NCBI RefSeq assembly: GCF_009707665.1
Contig: NZ_WLZW01000002.1
Location: 283,009-347,008 of the forward strand
Source of the DNA: Planomicrobium sp. YIM 101495
GTDB lineage: Bacteria > Bacillota > Bacilli > Bacillales_A > Planococcaceae
Direction: 5' to 3'
DNA length: 64,000 bases
Made by a program: the position numbers and the translations under genes
The notes under the pieces: generated by a model
Databases searched by the model: none
The model's input: the letters and a program-made list of their open reading frames with translations, nothing else
Told to the model about the DNA's origin: nothing
Shown here: in pieces, positions 25,415 to 34,102 of the stretch
How positions within the stretch are numbered: position 1 is the stretch's first letter
How the letters are laid out: each line of letters starts with the position of its first letter

Positions 25415-26200
25415 ATGAATTTAATTGCTGCACCATCCATTCAAGAAACCATATCCAAGATTTTCATGGAAGAGTCGGAAGAACTGACGCACTTTCAAGG
25501 AATCGAAGAGTTCTTCGAGATCGAGACCCAACTCATCTACGAAATCAACCATTTGGAAAAAGAACGGGCGAAGCAATCGCTCCGTAAATTGATCGATCTT
25601 ATTTCGATGCGCGCACAAAAAGAGACGATCAAGGCGGTTCGTTACTATTATATCGTCCTTGCATCCGTGATGGCACGGAAGCTGCATGAGATGCGTGTGC
25701 CACCGAAAAAAGCATTCGCATTCAATTACGCATGTATCGAAATGGTCGATAAACATATGAATGACACGGAATTCCTTTTTGTCGCAGACGAACTGATCGA
25801 ATTCTTCATCTCGGTCGTATCAGAACGAAAACAGCCTTCCTTCGGGCACCAAACCGTCAACAAAGTCGTATTATACATAAACGATGAAGTGGAACGCGAT
25901 TTGTCTGTAGAAGAAATCGCAAAACACTTCAACATTTCCACGAGCCACCTGTCACGTATTTTCCGAGAGCACGCGGGCATAACATTGGTGGAATACTTGA
26001 ACGTACGCCGGGTCGAGGAATCCCAGTATTACTTACGTCATTCCGACAAAGGGATCTCGGAAATCTCGAAGCAATTCCACTTCTGTAACCAAAGCTACTT
26101 CACTCGGATCTTCAAGAAATATACGACGGTGACGCCGAAGCAATTCCGCGACAGCCAGCATATTCCATACTTCCGTTACAATCTGCCGGAGTCACGATAA
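25415..26200 (+). CDS. AraC-family transcriptional regulator
   Basis: A 261-residue regulator. The C-terminal 100 residues are the double helix-turn-helix of AraC proteins: VEEIAKHFNISTSHLSRIFREHAG (about residues 168-191), YLNVRRVEESQYYLRHSD, and ISEISKQFHFCNQSYFTRIFKKYTTVTPKQFR. The N-terminal 150 residues are helical and charged with no cupin or receiver motif that I recognise, so the effector is unknown. GGGAAAAG precedes the ATG. It stands alone with a 197-base upstream gap holding a palindrome and a terminator after it. Confidence 0.88.
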   Translation: MNLIAAPSIQETISKIFMEESEELTHFQGIEEFFEIETQLIYEINHLEKERAKQSLRKLIDLISMRAQKETIKAVRYYYIVLASVMARKLHEMRVPPKKAFAFNYACIEMVDKHMNDTEFLFVADELIEFFISVVSERKQPSFGHQTVNKVVLYINDEVERDLSVEEIAKHFNISTSHLSRIFREHAGITLVEYLNVRRVEESQYYLRHSDKGISEISKQFHFCNQSYFTRIFKKYTTVTPKQFRDSQHIPYFRYNLPESR

Positions 26201-26224
26201 GGAGAGTCAGCTCTCCTTTTTTTT
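26199..26224 (+). terminator. Rho-independent terminator
   Basis: AAGGAGAGTCAGCTCTCCTTTTTTTT: a short GGAGAG/CTCTCC stem with an eight-T tail after the AraC gene. Confidence 0.85.
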
Positions 26225-26321
26225 GTTCACAACTTTATGGGAAGACGCTATTTTTATGACGAGGCGTTTGTAAATTGATTACGTGATAAGGTATACTTCT
26301 AAGGAGTAAAAAAAGGTGTAG

Positions 26322-27110
26322 GTGACTAAATTGAAAAAGAAAAGTACACTGCTGTTTATGTTGACAGCTGCAGTTCTCTTGCTGAGTGGATGTGCTGCTG
26401 TAGAGAAGAAGGAAGGTTTTTTCTATAGCGTATTCGTTCAGCCGTTCGACTTGAGCCTTGATTATTTAGGGAATCTCTATAACGGAAGCTATGGTCTGGC
26501 GATCGTGACGATCACGATCATCATCCGTCTTGTGTTGATGCCTTTCATGCTGAAGACGTACAAGCGTCAACAAGGGATGAAAGTGAAGATGGACCGGATG
26601 CGCCCGGAAATGGAAGATATCCAGGCGCGCATTAAAGCGACGAAAGATAAAGAAGAGCAAATGAAGCTTCAGCAGGAAATGATGGGGCTTTACAAAAAAC
26701 ATGATGTCAACCCGCTGAATATGGGCTGTTTACCGATCGTCATCCAGATGCCGATCATCATGGGCTTGTACTTCGCGATCTTGCATTCGCCGGAAGTACG
26801 CTCACACGAGTTCCTATGGTTCAACCTCGGGACACCCGACGTCATCATGACGCTCATCGCTGGTGCCGTGTATTACGTCCAAGCAAGAATTTCGCTTTGG
26901 ACAATGCCGGAGCAGCAGCAAAAGCAGATGAAACTATTCATTTATATTTCACCGATTATGATCATGTTCATCTCTTTCACGTCGATGGCCGCGCTCCCAG
27001 TATACTGGGCAGTCGGCGGGATCTTGCTGATCATCCAGACGTTCATCGGACGGAAGTTCTACTCGGCAAACCCTGAGATCGCACTTGAATCTGTGGAAGA
27101 AAAGAAATAA
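26322..27110 (+). CDS. yidC: YidC/OxaA membrane protein insertase
   Basis: YidC helps insert and fold membrane proteins, alone or with SecYEG. The 262-residue lipoprotein has a signal peptide with lipobox LLSGC (cysteine at about residue 24), five membrane segments, a cytoplasmic loop rich in Lys and Glu, and the conserved NPLNMGCLPIVIQMPI region; the hydrophilic-groove arginine lies in IIIRLVLMPF. It resembles SpoIIIJ/YqjG of B. subtilis. It is not next to rnpA/rpmH, the usual place of the main copy, so it is probably the second paralogue. The GTG at 26322 or an in-frame TTG at 26331 could be the start. Confidence 0.94.
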   Translation: MTKLKKKSTLLFMLTAAVLLLSGCAAVEKKEGFFYSVFVQPFDLSLDYLGNLYNGSYGLAIVTITIIIRLVLMPFMLKTYKRQQGMKVKMDRMRPEMEDIQARIKATKDKEEQMKLQQEMMGLYKKHDVNPLNMGCLPIVIQMPIIMGLYFAILHSPEVRSHEFLWFNLGTPDVIMTLIAGAVYYVQARISLWTMPEQQQKQMKLFIYISPIMIMFISFTSMAALPVYWAVGGILLIIQTFIGRKFYSANPEIALESVEEKK

Positions 27111-27120
27111 GCTGATTTCG

Positions 27121-27152
27121 AGCGAGCCGGCTGAAGTGCCGGCTCTTTTTTA
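27121..27152 (+). terminator. Rho-independent terminator
   Basis: GAGCCGGC and GCCGGCTC arms with a TGAAGT loop and TTTTT tail after yidC. Confidence 0.88.
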
Positions 27153-27165
27153 AGGAGTTGATTGG

Positions 27166-27411
27166 GTGAATCCGAAAATTTTACAAGGCGTGGCGCTTGC
27201 TGTGCTGAGCATCACGGCACTGTTCTTCCTGATCCGCGGGCAGATGGAGATTGCTGTCCTCTTCATGACTGTCCTATTCGTGATGACGAACAGCTTCCGT
27301 TACCGTCAGATGAAGGCACAAGGCATGGACCGTGAAGCAAAGTGGATGTTCGGCATGGCTGTCATTTTTGCCATTCTGTTCTTCGTCGTCCTCGCGACCA
27401 TCCTTTTATAA
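27166..27411 (+). CDS. Small membrane protein, unknown
   Basis: An 81-residue protein with three hydrophobic segments: about residues 4-21, 27-40 and 61-80, joined by a charged loop SFRYRQMKAQGMDREAKW. No family is recognised. It uses a GTG start with AAGGAG ten bases upstream. It lies just after the yidC terminator and has its own terminator, so it is a separate unit. Confidence 0.7.
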   Translation: MNPKILQGVALAVLSITALFFLIRGQMEIAVLFMTVLFVMTNSFRYRQMKAQGMDREAKWMFGMAVIFAILFFVVLATILL

Positions 27412-27417
27412 GAACCG

Positions 27418-27457
27418 AATGTCCGGCAGCCGTTTTGATGGCCGCCGGGCATTTTTG
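27418..27457 (+). terminator. Rho-independent terminator
   Basis: ATGTCCGGC(AGC) and GCCGGGCAT arms with T tail after the small membrane gene. Confidence 0.7.
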
Positions 27458-27543
27458 TTTGTCCGACCGGAGCTATGCCGGAAGGGAAATCCATGTGGAG
27501 ACGTGATAGAATAAAGAGGAACTCAAGAGAAAGTAGGCGTGTT

Positions 27544-28410
27544 ATGCAATCTCGTTACTTAGCGAAACAGAAGAAGAAAAAAACGTGGATCATTTGGTTG
27601 CTTTCGATTCTTGGTGCCGTCTTGCTCGGTGCTGCCACTTACTGGCTGTACCTGCACGACTGGGACCCGGAGGAAAGCTGGAATAAACTTGTGGAACAAA
27701 TCCAATCGGCGCAGGATGACACGGCAGAGCCTGCGAACAATCCAGAAGAAGTAGTGAAGCCGGAAGAAACATTGCTGCCGGAAGACGACGGGGAACCGGT
27801 GCCGGAACTTCCTGAAGAAGAACCGGCTGAAGAAATCATCGATGCGACGAAATATCCGGAAGGTATCGAATTGCCAGCAGAGCCGACCGTCATCAATGAT
27901 ATTTTACTAGCGAACAAGCAACACCCATTGCCATCGACGTATGCGCCTGGTGAATCGCCGGAAGCACGTACGGCATTCGAAGCGATGAAAAAAGAGGCGG
28001 CTGCGGCTGGAATCGACCTCGCTGCATTTAGTACGTACCGGGACTTTGGCCGTCAAAAAGTCCTTTATGACGGATATGTAGCGAAGGACGGCCAGGAAGC
28101 GGCTGACCGTTACAGTGCACGTCCAGGCTTCTCGGAGCACCAGACAGGACTAGCATTCGATATCGGGGAAGTCGGCCAGGAAGTGCACTGGGCAGCGTCT
28201 TCGTTCGGTGATACTCCGGGAGGGAAGTGGCTTGCGGAAAATGCGCACCGCTTCGGATTCATCTTGCGGTATCCTGAAGGGAAAGAGCAGCTGACCGGCT
28301 ATATGCATGAGTCGTGGCACTTCCGTTTTGTCGGAACGGAAGTTGCGAAGATCATTTTCGAACAAAAAATGACGCTCGAGGAATACCTCGGCGTCATACA
28401 AGCTTCATAA
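27544..28410 (+). CDS. D-alanyl-D-alanine carboxypeptidase (VanY family)
   Basis: A membrane-anchored zinc carboxypeptidase, about 288 residues, that trims the terminal D-Ala of peptidoglycan stem peptides. The N-terminus is basic with one membrane helix (IIWLLSILGAVLLGAATYWL, about residues 16-35), then an acidic Pro/Glu-rich linker, then the VanY (M15) domain. Zinc ligands are in SEHQTGLAFDIG and ESWHFRF. The start at 27544 gives the normal signal-anchor layout; an in-frame ATG at 27475 would add 23 polar residues. It converges with cardiolipin synthase, with a six-base overlap of the two 3' ends. Confidence 0.92.
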   Translation: MQSRYLAKQKKKKTWIIWLLSILGAVLLGAATYWLYLHDWDPEESWNKLVEQIQSAQDDTAEPANNPEEVVKPEETLLPEDDGEPVPELPEEEPAEEIIDATKYPEGIELPAEPTVINDILLANKQHPLPSTYAPGESPEARTAFEAMKKEAAAAGIDLAAFSTYRDFGRQKVLYDGYVAKDGQEAADRYSARPGFSEHQTGLAFDIGEVGQEVHWAASSFGDTPGGKWLAENAHRFGFILRYPEGKEQLTGYMHESWHFRFVGTEVAKIIFEQKMTLEEYLGVIQAS

Positions 28411-29859
28411 GATCGGTGACAAGAGACGTGCAATGGATTCTTTCGTTTTAATCATTCGTGTACGCGTATAATATTTTTCGAATGTCAATTCGGAAGACAA
28501 TTCAATGTCTTGGCGGAACAGTTCAGCGAGTTCCGTCGAGACTTTTTTGTCGTAAATGAATGCGTTGATTTCGAAATTCAATTTGAAGCTCCGCACATCG
28601 ATATTGGCGGTTCCGACCGTCGAAGCCTTGTCATCGACAACGATCATCTTCGTATGGAGGAAGCCGTTCTCGTAAATATAGACGCTCGCACCGGCTCTGA
28701 GCAATTGCCCGACGTACGAGTAAGTCGCCCAGTAGACGAACAGGTGGTCAGGCTTGTTCGGAATCATGATGCGGACATCGATGCCTGATAAGGCCGCGAT
28801 GCGGATCGCATCATAGAAGCTGCTGTCCGGGATGAAGTAAGGTGTTTGGATATAAATATATTCCTTGGCCATATTGATCAACTTCAAATAGCCGTCTTTG
28901 ATCTGCTCCCATTCCTCGTCCGGTCCACTTGAGACGATCTGCATCGCCGTCGAGCCTTTTGTCGGGGCCGTTGGGAAGTAGTTTTCCGCGTAGGCGATGT
29001 CTTGTCGTGAAGATGCTTGGTTCCAGTCAAGGATGAAGCGCGTCTGGAGCGGATGCAACGCACTGCCCTCGAGCCGCAGGTGGGTATCGCGCCAGTAGCC
29101 GAATTTCCGGCTCAATCCGATGTATTCATCACCGACGTTAAAGCCGCCGACATAGCCGACTTTGCCGTCGATGACGACGATCTTCCGGTGGTTCCGGTAG
29201 TTGAGCCGGGGGTTGATCAGCGGCAGGAACGAAGGGAAGAAGGTCTCGACTTCGCCGCCCGCTTTAATGAATTCCTTGAAGCGGCGTTTGCTCAAACCTC
29301 TGGAGCCCATGTCATCATACAGGAGCCGGACAGTCACGCCTTCAGCGGCCTTGGCGGTCAAGGCATCCATGATGCGCGTGCCGAGGCCGTCCAGCCGGAA
29401 AATATAATATTGGACGTGAATATGATCTTTTGCCTGCTTGATGTCTTCCAGTAGCGAATCGAATTTCTCCCGCCCATCATTGAAGATCCGGACGGAGTTA
29501 TCTTGTGTCAAGATCGCTCCGTTGTTTCGGAGGTGGAGATAAATCAGCTCGTCATATTCTTCGGGTGTCTCGTTCTTGAAATTGAATTTTTCGTCGTGCA
29601 AAGCATTCATCTGATGGGCGATCAAGTTCTCGATCCCGATTTTTGTCTGGCCTTCCCATTTGAACAGCGTTTTCTTCCGCAGTTGTCTTCCGAGCAGCAA
29701 GTAGATGAAGAACCCTAAAATCGGGATGAAGAAGAGGACGAGCAGCCATGCCCAAGTGGAAGATGCATCCCTGCGTTCCAAGAACACGAGTGCAGCGGCC
29801 AAGAAGATGTTCAATATAAAAATCAATGTCGTAAGAATGCTGATTATCGTTAAAGTCAT
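28405..29859 (-). CDS. cls: Cardiolipin synthase
   Basis: Cls joins two phosphatidylglycerol molecules to cardiolipin in the membrane. The 484-residue protein has two N-terminal membrane helices (LTTLIFILNIFLAAALVFL and the WAWLLVLFFIPILGFFIYLL region) and two phospholipase-D HKD motifs: HRKIVVIDGKVGYVGG and HTKMIVVDDKASTVGT. Bacillales have several cls copies; which paralogue this is cannot be read. The start at 29859 has AAGGTGATGG upstream; an earlier in-frame start at 29895 is less suitable. Confidence 0.95.
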   Translation of the reverse strand: MTLTIISILTTLIFILNIFLAAALVFLERRDASSTWAWLLVLFFIPILGFFIYLLLGRQLRKKTLFKWEGQTKIGIENLIAHQMNALHDEKFNFKNETPEEYDELIYLHLRNNGAILTQDNSVRIFNDGREKFDSLLEDIKQAKDHIHVQYYIFRLDGLGTRIMDALTAKAAEGVTVRLLYDDMGSRGLSKRRFKEFIKAGGEVETFFPSFLPLINPRLNYRNHRKIVVIDGKVGYVGGFNVGDEYIGLSRKFGYWRDTHLRLEGSALHPLQTRFILDWNQASSRQDIAYAENYFPTAPTKGSTAMQIVSSGPDEEWEQIKDGYLKLINMAKEYIYIQTPYFIPDSSFYDAIRIAALSGIDVRIMIPNKPDHLFVYWATYSYVGQLLRAGASVYIYENGFLHTKMIVVDDKASTVGTANIDVRSFKLNFEINAFIYDKKVSTELAELFRQDIELSSELTFEKYYTRTRMIKTKESIARLLSPIL

Positions 29860-29933
29860 CCCATCACCTTTTCCCATTGGTTGCTTAAGTTCCATTATAG
29901 CCTATTGCAGAAAACGCCGTACGAAATCATGTT

Positions 29934-29975
29934 CCAAAAAAGACGCACTCACGAAAATCTTGAGTGCGTCTTTCT
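29934..29975 (-). terminator. Rho-independent terminator
   Basis: AAAGACGCACTCA and TGAGTGCGTCTTT arms; on the minus strand it ends the YisP-like gene, lying between its stop and the cardiolipin synthase start. Confidence 0.88.
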
Positions 29976-29976
29976 A

Positions 29977-30807
29977 TCAGCTGATGTTCTGTTCTTCCTT
30001 CAAGTCTTCGACGACACTTTCCACTTCGAGACGGGTCATCTTCTCTTTCCCGTCTTCCAATGCTTTCAATGTCTTATGTGCAAGTGCTAATGGCACTTTG
30101 CAGAACATGAGGATGCGTTTGTTCTTGATCGGTTTGATGTATGCGTCGGCAAGTGCCAGATTTTCCTTTGCGTAAGCGAACATATCATCGCGCGTCCAGC
30201 CTGCTGGAACGAAGGACACACCGCGCTCCCTGTCTTCGTCGAAGTTCCGCAGCATGTTGACTGCCTGAAGTCCACGACCGAAGCCGATCGCAAGGTCCTG
30301 ATCCGTCTCGGTGCCGTCATGCCATTTCCACAGATCGGCGAGCATCACGCCGACGAGTCCTGCGACGTAAAACGTATAATCGTCGAGGTCGGCACGGTCA
30401 TTGATGACCCAATCCTTCTCGACCCATTTGGCCATTCCATCCGCCATCAAGGCAGTTGATTCCTGGATTTGGCCGCGGATTTCCGGAGGGCAGACGGTGA
30501 GCCAGTCACCGAGGCGAATCGACACATCCGGAAGTTCATCTACATAAGGAGCGATCAAGTCAGCATAGGTCTGCTCGTCGAAAGGTTGTTTGAGCAATCC
30601 ACTGACGGCTGTCAGCATCTCGATCTTCGCCTTATCCGACAGGTCCGGATGGTCCTCGATTTCATCGATGGCACGCATGCAGAGATAAGCGGATCCTACA
30701 GTCTTTTTCAGAGAGGATTCCAAGAAGCTGATGGGGATGAAAAACGTCCGACTCGTCTTCTTCAGCATGTCCATGGATTCTTTCTGTAAATTCTTGGTGC
30801 TACCCAT
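29977..30807 (-). CDS. YisP-like squalene/phytoene synthase homologue (probable prenyl-diphosphate phosphatase)
   Basis: A 276-residue protein of the squalene/phytoene synthase fold. The first Asp-rich motif is intact (RAIDEIEDHPD, Asp48 to Asp52), but the second reads NMLRNFDED, so the first aspartate of DxxxD is Asn188. The same kind of change is known from B. subtilis YisP, which does not make squalene or phytoene but acts as a farnesyl-diphosphate phosphatase that affects membrane domains and biofilm. The N-terminal SRTFFIPI and SAYLCMRAIDEIEDHP also look YisP-like. No desaturase or other carotenoid gene is nearby. AAGGAGGAATAG before the ATG fixes the start at 30807. Confidence 0.87.
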   Translation of the reverse strand: MGSTKNLQKESMDMLKKTSRTFFIPISFLESSLKKTVGSAYLCMRAIDEIEDHPDLSDKAKIEMLTAVSGLLKQPFDEQTYADLIAPYVDELPDVSIRLGDWLTVCPPEIRGQIQESTALMADGMAKWVEKDWVINDRADLDDYTFYVAGLVGVMLADLWKWHDGTETDQDLAIGFGRGLQAVNMLRNFDEDRERGVSFVPAGWTRDDMFAYAKENLALADAYIKPIKNKRILMFCKVPLALAHKTLKALEDGKEKMTRLEVESVVEDLKEEQNIS

Positions 30808-30946
30808 ATCTATTCCTCCTTCAGTCTCGACCATCACACATGAAGCGTGGATTCGGTTGCTGCCTGAGCGGTTGCTCAAGAAAGCTTGTATATTAAATAT
30901 AAACTATCTACTCGAAAATACAAATCTTACCTCGGGGAAGCTGCAT

Positions 30947-30981
30947 CAAAAAAACCTGTGCACTTGGTTTGCACAGGTTTT
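30947..30981 (-). terminator. Rho-independent terminator
   Basis: AAAACCTGTGCA and TGCACAGGTTTT arms, at the 3' end of the phosphatase gene on the minus strand. Confidence 0.88.
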
Positions 30982-31700
30982 CAGGAAGGATGGAAATATT
31001 GCCAGGCTTCCTGGATTCCACCGGCACACGGTTTCGTTGCGCGGAAGATGTTCGGGTGTTCGGGACATTCTTTCAATTCAGGCTGAGCGTTCCCGACGAT
31101 GACGGAAGGCAAACCGAGTGTCAGCATTTCCAGGTCATTTCCGGAATCGCCTGCGACCAGCCATTTGGCGGCGTGGAGCTGATATTTTTCTTTTAAATAA
31201 AGGAGAGCCTGGCCTTTGCCGCTGTGGGCGGGCAAGATGTCGACATCACGGCCACCGCTGTAGATGAGTTTATGGGGAATCTCGTTTTTCTTTAAGTGGT
31301 TTTCCAAGTTTAGTAAAGCTTCTTCTGAACGTGCGAAGAAGGAGCAGCGGTTTGTAACAGGCAGCAGCTGCTTTTCGATGCCTTCGATCTGCGCTGCGAT
31401 AGCATCGATCTGGTCAGGCATCCAGCCTTCATCGATCTTGGCGTGCCAGTCCTCGTCCATGACGAACTCAGGGCCTTTCCGGATCTCTGTTCCGACGTCC
31501 GTGACGAGCAGGTCAGGGGCGGGGAGACCTTCTTCTTCCATCAGGGATAGGGCCGACTGGAAATGGCGTCCCGTTACGTAGACGAGTGTGACGTTATAAA
31601 GTTGTTTGGAATAAAACTCCAGCAGATTGCGAAGCTCTGCTGAATCTCCGACGAATGTCCCGTCCAGATCAGTGGCTAATAGATGTGTTGTAGCGTTCAC
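30981..31700 (-). CDS. Sucrose-phosphate phosphatase-like HAD hydrolase
   Basis: A 239-residue HAD hydrolase of the sucrose-6-phosphate phosphatase (Cof-type cap) group. Catalytic motif I is ATDLDGTF (Asp11, Asp13), followed by VGD as in plant and cyanobacterial enzymes; the cap region begins SGGRDVDILP with the usual KGQAL lysine, and motif IV is AGDSGNDLEM. It overlaps the glycosyltransferase gene by 32 bases, starts at a GTG with GAGGTGATG upstream, and so is translated with it. The pair looks like a sucrose-phosphate synthase/phosphatase route; mannosylfructose or another sugar phosphate cannot be excluded. Confidence 0.85.
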   Translation of the reverse strand: MNATTHLLATDLDGTFVGDSAELRNLLEFYSKQLYNVTLVYVTGRHFQSALSLMEEEGLPAPDLLVTDVGTEIRKGPEFVMDEDWHAKIDEGWMPDQIDAIAAQIEGIEKQLLPVTNRCSFFARSEEALLNLENHLKKNEIPHKLIYSGGRDVDILPAHSGKGQALLYLKEKYQLHAAKWLVAGDSGNDLEMLTLGLPSVIVGNAQPELKECPEHPNIFRATKPCAGGIQEAWQYFHPS

Positions 31701-32907
31701 TTATCATCACCTCATACAAAGAATTGATTCTTTCAGATATGGAAGACCACTGGAACTCGCGCTCGGCCACTTGCATTGCCTGCTGGCCAAGCCGGTGAGC
31801 AAGAGAGGCATTGGTTGCCAATTTCTCCATGGCATTTGCTAAGTCGAACGGATTCTTCGATTCGACGAGCAGTCCTGAATAACCGTCCTGCACAACGTTC
31901 TTCAGCCCGCCGACTTTACTTGCGATGACTGGGCTTCCGCACGCTTGTGCTTCTGCTGCGACCATACCGAATGATTCGTAATAGCTTGGAACAATCGTTG
32001 CGGTAGCTGAATTGAATAGCAGGGAAAGCTGTGTCTGGTTTTGGGGACCTAGAAAAATGACATGTTGTTCGATGCCTCTGACTGCTTTCCTCAAGTTAAG
32101 GTCTGTCGGTAAATTCGTTTCGAAATCGATTGCGTTCGCTTCTCCGCCGGCAAGCACGAGCTGCGGAGTGAAACGGTCGCCTGCTCTATGGACAAGACGC
32201 TGGAAGGCGCTGAGAAGGGTATGGATTCCTTTCGTTTCTTCCAATCTTCCGGCAAAAACGAATAACGGCGTCTGGAAGCCGAGACGTTTCCGGATGTGGC
32301 CGCGGTTTTGGCGTTTCTGGAACACCTTATCGACACCGATCGGAATGACTGAAATCGGTGACGGATGTTCGACGAATTTTTCGATTAAGGCTTTTTCACT
32401 ATTGGTTGTTGCGAGTACTTGATCGGCTGTCTGTAATATGGCTGTTTCGGCTTTCATGCGCCGCAGGTCCGGGATGCCGACCGCAACTTCTTTTGCCCAG
32501 CCGAGCGAATGTGATGTATGCATGAATGGAAGCCCGAAATCACGCTGCAGCCGCATACCGAGCAGGCCCGACAGCCAATAATGGGTATGGACCATATCAT
32601 ATTCCTTCAAATTAAGTGCGGATTTCATTTCTTTATAAAATGCCGAAAGCATCTCATACATTTCGTTTTTCGAAATAAATCCTTTGAAGCCGGCTTCGAT
32701 GCGGATGACCCGGCAGTTCTTGCCGAAATGTTCAATCCGCGGGGCGAAGCTGTCACACCAATGGGTGACGATATCTATTTCCCATCCATGGTCTTCAAGA
32801 GAGAGGGCTAGTTGCTTGACGTAATTGTTTTGGCCGCCTGACTGTTTACCGCCCAGCTTTGCCAATGGATCACCATGGTCAGAAACAAAAAGCATTTTCT
32901 TACGCAT
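31669..32907 (-). CDS. Sucrose-phosphate synthase-like glycosyltransferase (GT4)
   Basis: A 412-residue GT-B glycosyltransferase of family GT4. The N-terminal half has GGQNNYVKQLALSLEDHGW (about residues 23-41), close to the GGQ motif of sucrose-phosphate synthases, and HTSHSLGWAKEV, the hallmark HSLG stretch. The C-terminal half binds the nucleotide sugar: FAGRLEETKGIHTLL and the E-x7-E site in PSYYESFGMVAAEAQACG. Together with the overlapping phosphatase it probably makes sucrose or a related non-reducing disaccharide, perhaps as osmolyte. The ATG at 32907 follows GGAGATGAG. Confidence 0.84.
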   Translation of the reverse strand: MRKKMLFVSDHGDPLAKLGGKQSGGQNNYVKQLALSLEDHGWEIDIVTHWCDSFAPRIEHFGKNCRVIRIEAGFKGFISKNEMYEMLSAFYKEMKSALNLKEYDMVHTHYWLSGLLGMRLQRDFGLPFMHTSHSLGWAKEVAVGIPDLRRMKAETAILQTADQVLATTNSEKALIEKFVEHPSPISVIPIGVDKVFQKRQNRGHIRKRLGFQTPLFVFAGRLEETKGIHTLLSAFQRLVHRAGDRFTPQLVLAGGEANAIDFETNLPTDLNLRKAVRGIEQHVIFLGPQNQTQLSLLFNSATATIVPSYYESFGMVAAEAQACGSPVIASKVGGLKNVVQDGYSGLLVESKNPFDLANAMEKLATNASLAHRLGQQAMQVAEREFQWSSISERINSLYEVMISERYNTSISH

Positions 32908-33047
32908 TGCACTCATCTCCGTATTATTTGATTTTATAGGCCAAATGAAAATAAGCCCGCTCTTTTCTATACCCTATTTCCATCCAGTTGAAACCTTTTT
33001 CGATATTTTTTGTATATTTCGATAGTTCCATCAAGAAAGCATGACAA

Positions 33048-33080
33048 AAAGATGCCGTGGCATTTTCCCATGGCATCTCT
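33048..33080 (-). terminator. Rho-independent terminator
   Basis: GATGCCGTGG and CCATGGCATC arms; on the minus strand it follows the MBL-fold gene, with a run of A (T on the minus strand) beyond it. Confidence 0.7.
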
Positions 33081-33113
33081 TGTTTTCATCAGATTGTTCC
33101 ATTCAAATGACAG

Positions 33114-33962
33114 TCAATCCGTACTGTCGACAAATTTTCCGTGCTCAGGCACAGCACGAGCAGGGAAATGATCGGCAAGTTCGACCAGCCCTTTTGCCAG
33201 TTCAGCTCCATGCATCGGCTTGCCGTGGCCGGTTGCTGCAGCATTCGGTTCGAGATCCGCAAGCTTGACCACAGATTCCCAGGCAGCACGCCAGTCGGTC
33301 GTCAAATAGACAGGCGGGCCGTGCACTTCTTTCTTTTGCATCAGCACTTTGTAAAGAGAGTCTTGTTTGACGGTGATGAAAGCATCGCCAGCGAGCAGGA
33401 AGCGTCCTTGCTCGCGGAAAAGGGAAACGTGTCCCGGTGTATGTCCTGGTGTATGGATCCAGCGCCATCCGGGCATCGGCGGCACGGAATGATCAGCCGG
33501 CAACTCCTTTAGATGTTCAGAAATATCGATGGCTTCGATCGGGAACAATTTCGACAGTTTGGCGACCATACCACCTTCGACGGTCACATCAGGGTCCGGG
33601 TAGTTTTCTTTGCCCGTCAAGTAAGGGAACTCAGCTGGATGGGCATAAACGAGAACCGGGAAGCGATCCAGGATTTCTGCGATGCCACCGATATGGTCAA
33701 AGTGGCCATGTGTCAGGACGATGGCTTGCAGCCGGTGATCCGGACCAAAACGTTCTTCGGCTGCTTGGAGAATTTTTTCGCCGGAGCCTGGCGTGCCTGC
33801 ATCGACGAGCACCCAATCGTTGCTGATTGCCGGATTGCCGATCATGAACGCATTGACGACTTGCACGGCATAGCAATAAACTTCGGGGTCGACTTCCTTG
33901 CCGGAGCCGCTTCGGATGGAAGTGACGGGCAGGATGCGATTTGTAGAAGAGCTTGTTTCCAT
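33114..33962 (-). CDS. MBL-fold metallo-hydrolase
   Basis: A 282-residue metallo-beta-lactamase-fold protein. The metal motif is LTHGHFDHIGG (about residues 92-102), followed by the downstream histidine in TPGHTPGHVSL, the aspartate in LAGDAF and the C-terminal histidine in ATGHGKPM. It lacks the marks of RNase J, glyoxalase II or lactonase families beyond this core, so the substrate is open. The start at 33962 has AAGGAGG nine bases upstream. Single gene, divergent from the FAD oxidoreductase. Confidence 0.86.
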   Translation of the reverse strand: METSSSTNRILPVTSIRSGSGKEVDPEVYCYAVQVVNAFMIGNPAISNDWVLVDAGTPGSGEKILQAAEERFGPDHRLQAIVLTHGHFDHIGGIAEILDRFPVLVYAHPAEFPYLTGKENYPDPDVTVEGGMVAKLSKLFPIEAIDISEHLKELPADHSVPPMPGWRWIHTPGHTPGHVSLFREQGRFLLAGDAFITVKQDSLYKVLMQKKEVHGPPVYLTTDWRAAWESVVKLADLEPNAAATGHGKPMHGAELAKGLVELADHFPARAVPEHGKFVDSTD

Positions 33963-34102
33963 AGGGAGATCCTCCTTCATCGTGAAAAATGGGTTATAAC
34001 TCGTTTACCCGAAAACAGGCGCCTCAATCCGGTTCATTGTCGTAAAGGGTTCTTTTCGGTAGAATGGAATCGAAAGAAATCCAAGCAAATAGGAGAATTC
34101 AA

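Noticed and set aside
29977..33962. Carotenoid or hopanoid gene cluster
   Set aside because: Only the YisP-like gene is of that fold; there is no desaturase, cyclase or hopanoid gene, and the neighbours belong to sugar and general metabolism.
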